In this document: positions 57,085-64,000 of the stretch, piece after piece
Numbering within the stretch: position 1 is the first letter of the stretch
Layout: each line of letters begins with the position of its first letter
Assembly (NCBI GenBank): GCA_018466975.1
Contig: CM031552.1
Location: 620,001 to 684,000 of the forward strand
Reading direction: 5' to 3'
Length of the DNA stretch: 64,000 nt
From: Sparassis latifolia
Taxonomy: Eukaryota > Basidiomycota > Agaricomycetes > Polyporales > Sparassidaceae
Translations under genes and position numbers: made by a program
The notes under the pieces: model-generated
Databases searched by the model: none
Seen by the model: only the letters and a program-made list of their open reading frames with translations
Told to the model about the DNA's origin: nothing

Positions 57085-57720
57085 TTCTGCCATGCAAAGC
57101 GGTGGCCTACTCCCCACAAGTTTAAAGTTCTGCATGCCTTTTTTGCAGATAAAGTTACTACTCGATGATCAACCAGCTTTAGTCCCTACTTCCTATTGTA
57201 CAGAGTAGACCCCATGCTACCATTTGATTTGACTGAAGCCACATTTATGATTAGTGGATTCAAGAAGGGTTTATTCTCTGCCAAACTCCTAGCGCTAAGA
57301 ATTTTCCAGTTGGAAAAGTGTTCAGAGGACATACAAAGAGCATTAGTAGCCATTAAGAAGACTCGACTACGATCAAAGGCCCAATTCGAGCAACGATTCT
57401 CACATCGGCTTCGTACATAAAAGCTACAACCAGGAAATTTAGTATTAGTGCAAAATTCACGGCAAGACATGGAACTCACTGATAAATACTGTCCTCGATA
57501 TCTTGGCCCCTATGAATATGTATGACGCAAGCAAAGTGGTGCTTACATTGTAAGAGAACTCGATGGTACACCTATTTGGAGAGCATATGCTGCATTCAGA
57601 ATTTTGCCATAGAATCCATGTGCTGCAATTAATCTAGATCAAATTGAGATTGACAATTCTGAATCTGATTAAGATTCAAATGTGACATCAGAATCTTTTG
57701 ATGATTGGCTGTCTGATTAG
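57085..57720 (+). pseudogene. Gypsy pol 3' end: integrase C-terminal region
   Basis: The plus frame reads PTPHKFKVLHAFFADKVTTR, then STSFSPYFLLYRVDPMLPFD, LTEATFMISGFKKG, LALRIFQLEKCSEDIQRAL, KTRLRSKAQFEQRFSHRLR, LQPGNLVLVQNSRQ, LGPYEYV and GAYIVRELDGTPIWRAYAAF. This is the integrase tail and GPY/F-type module of basidiomycete Ty3/gypsy elements. Several in-frame stops (for example after HRLRT at 57418-57420) show it is dead. No catalytic integrase core, RNase H or RT is present; it is cut at its 5' side against AT-rich repeat DNA. Confidence 0.85.
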
Positions 57721-58427
57721 AAAATCTCACATGTTCTGCTCCTTCTCTATTAGAAAACTCCATGCAACTCCAGCGCTTTTGCAAGCGATCAATTTTCAGC
57801 CCACTCACGCCCACTACTTACTTATTTCCTTGCACTACACTAAGTTGCTCTCTTTTCTATTCAATTTTCCTCCTCATTATGATGACCGATTTTGACTCCA
57901 AGTGTACTATACTTGGTATCATGATTCTTTCAGCCCCGTTGTGCAGGTTCACTACCACTGAAGTTCACCAATTCCCATTTGATTGATGCCTGCTGGATCA
58001 TCAACTTCTTTCCTCGTATCTTAATCCACTGCATGTCATCTACGACTTTGGCGCTGAAGCACAAGGCTTTCATCTCTACCCTTGTCCTATTCCACCATCG
58101 GCAGTTCAGTATCCACTCAGCACAATGTGCGCAGATGCTGTTACATCACGTGCGATGTTTTTCACCAATATTCTGCGAGCAACTCACGACAATCATCTTC
58201 TTGTCTCTGGATGGATTACAGAGAACTCGCCTGCTAAGAATGGTGGATTGCACACCAAACTTTCACTGCTTATCATCTTCATGGCACTGGAGTACCTCGA
58301 GCTTCCAACACTTGGTAAATGGGTTTTACGACTACCTGTTTTCCTTGCAAACCTCATTTTACCTTGGACACAAAAGTATGTGTCTTTTCTCCACAACGGA
58401 GATGTTGTATTTCAAGTGTGGGGTGGT
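57721..58427 (+). other. Gypsy 3' untranslated region before the LTR
   Basis: Between the pol remnant and the LTR. The frames at 57979-58455 show no domain. A G-rich tract CAAGTGTGGGGTGGT directly before the LTR start at 58428 is a candidate polypurine tract for plus-strand priming. Confidence 0.5.
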
Positions 58428-59687
58428 TGACACACATGATTTGTGTCTCACGTAAAGATTCTATCCTACACAGGAAGATCTCCATGCTCGACTTGCAAGA
58501 GCAGCGAATGGAAAAGGACAATGCCAACCTTTCCTTAAGATATATCGCACCTACATGCCAACCACCCTCGAGGACGAGTACATCACATGAGACACTGTGA
58601 TCCCATCCATCGGCACATACATCGCCTTCGTCTCTCTTTATGTTCGCTTGATATAGGCAATCCCCTCATTCACATCAGCACAAGATCCTGCTCAGTCTCC
58701 TTCTCCCTATTCTCAGAATCGACATTCATCCGCTGAGCAAACATTCAATGGACTTTACTTGTCGAGGGTTAGATCACGAAGGAGAGGAATATGAGATGAA
58801 GATGTTAGGTTTGATCGAAGCATAGGGAATTATGTTTGTATTCTTTTACTATTATTGCTGGCCATACTTTTAGTTACAGTGCTTAGTACACTGTTTGTTA
58901 TGTTTTGTAACTTGTTGAAAGGTTCCATTGACTCTATTTGTCATTTGCCATATAAATAAGTACAACAATAGCCTAGCTATTGTTTCCATTTATTTATTAT
59001 CTCAAGACAATAGCCTACTATTCATAACACTAAGAACTATTGTTCCTATTGATTCAAGTGGCTATTATTCTTACTGATTTACTTAGCTATTGTTTATCTT
59101 TGCTATTGTTTCTATTGAACCTTCTGGCTATTGAACACCCTTTTTAGTACATTTTATGAACAACCTATTATTATATATAGGCAATTTTTCATCCTCCTAT
59201 TATTTTTTCTATTGTTCTTGTCTATTATGCTTAGGACCTTATTGTCCCAAGTTTTAGTATATAAAGGCCCTTGCCTGAGACAGTAAAAATAACACATATA
59301 TTCACACTGATATTCATATACGATCATGTACCAAGCAAATCAAGTACTACTAAGCCAAGTAGTAAAGTCTCTGTCTAAGTCACTAGTAGTTTATAAGTAC
59401 ATAACATTGTACTTATTAGATTACAAAGTCTATCGCCCAAGTCACTGAGTCTATAAGTCTTAAGGTCTGATATCGGAGTCCGTGTACTCATATCAGTCAA
59501 CTCTACTGAAGTCAGTATTTTATCCAAGAAGGGTATTTTACTTTCTTATTCCTAACACCTAATTTACTTCAGTAACAACTGGGATATAATCTGACTTAAG
59601 ACCAGTCTGATTATCTCAGGATTTGATGAGATTTAAAGTCTCGCTTGATGCCAGATATTTTTATTAAATTACCTAAGTCATATGTCA
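58428..59687 (+). mobile_element. Gypsy LTR (1260 bp) shared by two partial elements
   Basis: Starts TGACACACATG and ends CATATGTCA (TG...CA with TGACA/TGTCA inversion). It is the exact-length reverse complement of the solo LTR. Upstream is a pol 3' end and downstream a primer-binding site and gag, all in plus orientation, so it serves as the 3' LTR of one element and the 5' LTR of the next. This pol-LTR-gag order is what tandem elements or unequal LTR recombination leave. Confidence 0.88.
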
Positions 59688-59690
59688 AAT

Positions 59691-59708
59691 TGGAGCTCAC
59701 CACGAGGG
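59691..59708 (+). other. Putative primer-binding site
   Basis: TGGAGCTCACCACGAGGG starts 3 bp after the LTR. Its reverse complement ends in CCA and reads like the 3' part of a tRNA acceptor and T arm, as expected of a reverse-transcription primer. The tRNA was not identified. Confidence 0.55.
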
Positions 59709-62700
59709 GTAGTAAATTAGGCTCGGTACCCTATTACTATCCTCCTATCATCATACCCCATCAGCCTTTACCTAATCAACTGCCCTCTTCAAACTGGATA
59801 ATTCCCACTCAGAATCATCCTCAATACTCACAGATTTATCCTCCCTCTCCAACACCTCCTCTTCCAGTCACTCGCCCAGCTCAAGTCCAGTATTATCTCA
59901 TGTATCTTCTAGTGTACCTTCCATACCCACTAGTACACTAGTACCCATTACATCACAGTCACAAATAACTAGTCAAACACTTCCACAGACTAGTCAAGCA
60001 CCACCATTTACACGAACATTTTCATAATCACTTACTGTCGCACAACTTACTAGAATTTTTAATATGGCAAACCAATGCACAGTTCATGATATGCCTGTCT
60101 GGGGTGCACGGTTAGCACCAAGGACATTCAAGGGACAGTCATCTTATATTACAGATTTTTTGGATGACTACGAAGGATTATGTACCTATAATAATGTCAC
60201 TCAGGCACCTGACAAGTGCAAGACATTAAGGCGGTACTGTAGTAGAAGGGTATGAGAAGTACTAGAGACACTTCCAGACTATATGAAACCTGATTGGGAT
60301 AATCTTCAAAGAGCGCTTCTTAAGATCTACAATTCTGAGAAGAGTGATCTCAGATTTAAGAAGCGAGATCTGAAGGATTATTGGCGATCAGCTCACGCAG
60401 GTTCTATTTGAAACATGGCAGACATTAGAACATACCATTGTGGATTTCAGTAAATAGGTGAATGGAAAATAAGACAAAGATATCAAAAAACTCTATGAAT
60501 AAGTCATCCTGGAATGGCTTACCAAGAACTCTGTGACTACAACTTGAAGCATGTATATTGCATTCTAACCCTAATCATGATTTGAAGAATCCCTTCAGTA
60601 TTCAATCCATACTCCAAGCTTTTGAAGAAATATTCCAACATGATCACTTTGATGCAGATGCATCTGATTCAAAATCAGAGAACGATTAAGATAATTCAGA
60701 TTCCTCAGATTCAGACAATTCATCCTCAGACTCAGACAGCAAATCAGATGATGAAATTAGGGTCAAGAAATCTTCAAAGTCAACTAAGAAATACTCTCAC
60801 AAGAAGAGCAAGGAGGAAAGGCATTTGCGAAAGTGAAAGCTTGCTAAGAGAGGACTTACAGCAAGACAGCATTTACAGGCATTAAGAGAAGAAGAAGAAG
60901 GGAAAACTACTGGAAATTAAGACAAAGTGGAAGCCCTTATCAAATGCATGCAGAATATGTCAATTGATGATCCCAGCTATGCAGCATTATATTACAGGGA
61001 ATTTAAGCTAGATAAAGACATATCTATGGTACTCAAATGGCCGAATGCTTGGGATAATTCACCGCAGGATGCTCGGAGTTGGCCCAATAATATTCCGCTA
61101 GGGGCCAGAGCACAGACCAGAGCCTCATCATGCTCAGAATTGACCTGCTATGGCTGCAGGGACAAAGGACATACCATGAACAATTGTTTGAAGGTCAATG
61201 AGTTGATAAATAAGGGGATAATAAAGAGAGATAATAACAGGAAGCTAATAATACGCGACGGAACACTCATAATTCACACACGGAATGAGTCTATTATTTT
61301 CGCAGTACAAAAACTCACCATTGCCATGAGGAAGCCTCAGTCAAACTACGGTGCATATTCCCTAAACACAAATTTCTATTCATCTGATTCTGACTCCAAC
61401 AACGAGATTTTTATCTTACCTGCTGAACAAACTCTGAAAGTCAGTAAGGATGTACGAAAGGCTCGCTTCAAAGAAGTTTTTTCTCCGCCATTACCAGATT
61501 GGACATGTAAGTTGAAAGACATACCTCGAAAACTGACTCCAATCTCACAGCCTCCTCGCGCACCAGTTCCCATTGAAGTTCATGCCCCGACCTTCGATCC
61601 AAACAATGATGATGCTATATAGAAGACGTTGAAGCTGCACTGAGACGTAAGCCCTTGAAGCCTCTGATAAGCAAATTCCACTTACCTGTACCAGTCGCAG
61701 ACAAGTAGTGCAGAGCAGGGGTATACCCCTGGGTACTTTAAGCTGTACCCCTACCCTTACCCTCCAAGGGTACATACCCTTCACCAGGGGTAAGGATATG
61801 GGTAAGGGTACCAAACCCTGAGGGTATACCCCTCAATATCTGCCTTATTTGAGGGAATGACATTATGCACATTACGTTTAAGGCTTGTAACAGTTTTCTT
61901 TTCCCTTTGAAGCTTCTGTATACATAGTTTAAGGCTGTATCTAGACTGTACTTAGGCTTTATTCACCATACAGTTACTGCTTACATTATATATACTATAT
62001 GCAGTGATACCCTCCAGGGGTACAAGGGTCTGGAAGTTCATACCCCTACCCTTACCCTCCAATACCCTTACCCCTGACTCTTGAGGGTTATCCATACCCC
62101 TGCTCTGCACTACAGACAAGGTAAAGTGATCTACACCTCCGCAGTCCCAGATTTCACAGCAAGTCAAGCCCGGAAACATATTTGACAAGATGTTAAATAT
62201 CACAGTTACACTTTTGGTGGGTGAAGTTATCAGATCTTCTCATGACGCAACATCTAAACAATGTCGTTAAATTCAAGCGCACTCACACTGGACCCGAGAA
62301 CATTATTGCAGCCATAATCGTTATATGAAACTGATGCCCGCTCATCAAGCTTACTTTATCCTGTGACAGCATTTCCATCGACATGATCATCGACACCCGC
62401 TTGATGCTGAATATTGTCCAACATGATATCTGGAAGAATCTAATTTGACGACCATTAGCAAAGGGTTCTGGAATAATGATGACAGATGCGAACGGAGGGA
62501 ATGAACAGCTAGATGGACTTGTACAGAATGTGCCATTGATGTGCGGTGGTGCGATGACACAGGCGAACATGTATGTCACCGATCAGATTTCCTTCCAGTT
62601 GCTGCTAGGCCGGCCCTGGCAGCGTGACAATTATATATTCATCAATGAACGTGAGGATGGCATGTACTTGATCTTCAAGAATCCATTCATGCACGAGCCA

Positions 62701-63000
62701 AAGCAAGAAATGCTTGCTGTTCCGGATGGCTCAGCAGACTGAACATTTGATCCCACCCATTTCGCACAGGCCAACAACATCAAAGTCTTTTATCTTAATG
62801 CGGATCACCCTCACCCAGTCCGACCATCCCAATTCAAGGAACACTATTACAGTGGACTTTCCCAGTCACAAATGTACCCCAGCAACTTTGAGTACTGAGA
62901 AGGTAACCATTTCGAGGACTGGTATATCTCGCTTGCCTCCCTTGTAGGTCAAGCTCAAAACCTTCCACCTGTTCCCGGCAATCGTGTACATCTGTTTCGT
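59709..63000 (+). pseudogene. Gypsy gag and protease region, broken
   Basis: Gag: MANQCTVHDMPVWGARLAPR, then FKGQSSYITDFLDDYEGLC and, after an in-frame TGA at about 60253, EVLETLPDYMKPDWDNLQRA and LKIYNSEKSDLRFKKRDL, a fungal gypsy gag pattern. An intact 231-codon stretch (60927-61622) holds a CCHC knuckle (CYGCRDKGHTMNNC near 61147). After the MITE at 61706-62112 the text QVKPGNIFDKMLNI and later NVPLMCGGAMTQANMYV, FQLLLGRPWQRDNYIFI resemble the retropepsin part of basidiomycete gypsy elements. Many stops and frame changes; no RT follows before the window end. Confidence 0.8.
61706..62112. mobile_element. hAT-like MITE, 407 bp, 19-bp perfect TIRs
   Basis: Ends TAGTGCAGAGCAGGGGTAT as perfect terminal inverted repeats; flanked by the 8 bp duplication CAGACAAG at 61698-61705 and 62113-62120. 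The interior is rich in GGGTA/TACCC motifs (for example ACCCTTACCCTCC) in both orientations, which would fold into long hairpins. No ORF of its own. Confidence 0.93.
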
Positions 63001-63394
63001 CAACAGAGCTATGCCTACATTTGATTCTTTCCTATCGACTCGCAGTCAGCTGAACTGACATCTCCCCCCCTTCCTACTTCAAACAACCTCAGATACCCTC
63101 CCGTGCATATCCTTCTCCCTTCTTCAGCCTCTTCAGATTCACTCGGAAACTCTCTTGCACTATATATGGAAGAAGGCCCGGTGCCTTTGCCCAGTCAGAA
63201 CCCTAACTTACCACCTGCTGAGGAACTCAATTGAAGACAGCTGTGATTCCCACCATTGTATTACAATTGCCCACAACACTGGGCAGGCCATTGTGCACAA
63301 CTTACCAGCCATTGTAATTGTAATAACAGTGGGCACATTATAATACAATGGCAATTACAATAGCAATTACAATGACAATGACAATGCTGGCCAC
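63001..63394. other. Decayed gypsy tail and ATTGTAATTG-rich DNA
   Basis: Weak protein-like text fades out by about 63230. From 63258 to 63394 the sequence is made of variants of CCATTGTAATTGTAAT and its complement, alternating with GGGCA/GGCC motifs. It forms the outer flank of the palindrome that follows. Confidence 0.45.
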
Positions 63395-64000
63395 ATTGTA
63401 ATTGAAAAACAACTGTTCACAGTAGGAGTTGAACCCCTAACCTCATGGCCGGAGTTTTGCTTATAAAAGCTGTACTACTCATATGCTTTAACCACTAAAC
63501 TATCAGAGCTTGCTATTACTTCAACCTCAATTCTATATAATGAGTCTGTCCACTACAATATAATATACAAGCTTCTATTACAAATACTAACACTTGTTAC
63601 TGTTCTTTTGTATAATATTCTAACTCCTTATTTCTCATTATCTTTCTTTCTAATATTTGTTTTAAATATAATGCACCTTCTAATATTATATCTAATAATA
63701 TTACTTTAAAGCATTAGAAGAAGAGATAAACAAGTAAGAGAACAGAAATAGACACTATAATAGTATTTAATAATAAAGGGTTAAGAAAGGAACAGTAACA
63801 AGTGTTAGTATTTGTAATAGAAGCTTGTATATTATATTGTAGTTGACAGACTCATTATATAGAATTGAGGTTGAAGTAATAGCAAGCTCTGATAGTTTAG
63901 TGGTTAAAGCATATGAGTAGTGCAGCTTTTATAAGCAAAACTCCGGCCATGAGGTCAGGAGTTCAACTCCTACTGTGAACAGTTGTTTTTCAATTACAAT
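63395..64000. repeat. Palindrome with 211-bp arms, right arm reaching the window end
   Basis: 63395-63605 is the reverse complement of 63790-64000 with only about four differences; the spacer 63606-63789 is AT-rich. The right arm stops at the window edge, so the true palindrome may be longer. Each arm contains a tRNA-like block. Confidence 0.93.
63880..63982 (+). ncRNA. tRNA-derived SINE-like block (right arm)
   Basis: A box-A-like TAGTTTAGTGGTTAAAGC (63893-63910) and a box-B-like GGAGTTCAACTCC (63958-63970) are spaced as in a tRNA gene, and AGGAG/CTCCT can pair as a T stem. The acceptor ends do not pair, so it is a tRNA relic, typical of the head of a SINE, not a working tRNA. The left-arm copy lies at about 63413-63515 on the minus strand, so the two promoters point outward. 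Confidence 0.6.

Noticed and set aside
63413..63515. Functional tRNA gene on the minus strand
   Set aside because: Box A and box B are present, but the acceptor ends do not pair and the region between the arms is too long and irregular; I treat it as a tRNA-derived repeat.
1..64000. CRISPR arrays, rRNA genes, bacterial-type operons
   Set aside because: None seen; introns and gene families are eukaryotic.

Overview
The window is nuclear DNA of a filamentous basidiomycete fungus, most likely an agaricomycete. Genes are compact, carry many 46-75 bp spliceosomal introns (often with a CTGAC- or CTNAC-like branch site), and include the family set expected of basidiomycetes (F-box proteins, a Tad1/I-like LINE, gypsy elements). 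The exact order or species cannot be read from the sequence. All exon models were assembled by hand from reading frame, splice sites and family similarity; nothing was searched.

Positions 1-40850 are a gene-bearing arm. In order: an F-box protein (-), hexokinase (-), ribosomal protein eL18 (-) divergent from a Tra2-like SR protein (+), the nucleolar GTPase Grn1/GNL3 (+), a 1101-residue medium-chain-reductase-like protein (-), a gene-poor 4.6 kb stretch with dispersed repeats, PRPP synthetase (+), the COMPASS subunit Swd1 (-) divergent from the TTT-complex subunit Tti2 (+), a doubtful gene (-), a small Ser/Pro-rich protein (+), a flavin monooxygenase of Baeyer-Villiger type (-) divergent from a membrane-anchored DUF3445 haem protein (+), a Pho80-type cyclin (-), and an unrecognised 501-residue protein (-). 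Most are housekeeping genes of glycolysis, translation, splicing, ribosome assembly, nucleotide synthesis, chromatin and PIKK maturation. Three introns have GC-AG borders. eL18 has a one-base frame break and the Tra2-like gene lacks its RNP1 block.

Positions 40850-64000 are a repeat island. AT-rich DNA holds a solo gypsy LTR (1260 bp net, inverted). It is split by a 10.65 kb LINE with an 18-T tail and 14 bp target duplications, and the LINE's reverse transcriptase is in turn split by a 477 bp hAT-like MITE with 8 bp duplications. A second, directly oriented 1260 bp LTR (58428-59687) sits between a gypsy pol 3' end and a gypsy gag, so it joins two partial elements. The gag/protease part carries another hAT-like MITE (407 bp, 19 bp perfect TIRs). 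The window ends inside a 211-bp-arm palindrome with tRNA-like promoter boxes in each arm. The two LTRs are almost identical on one side of the LINE but about 9 percent diverged on the other, which suggests arm-to-arm gene conversion blocked by the LINE.
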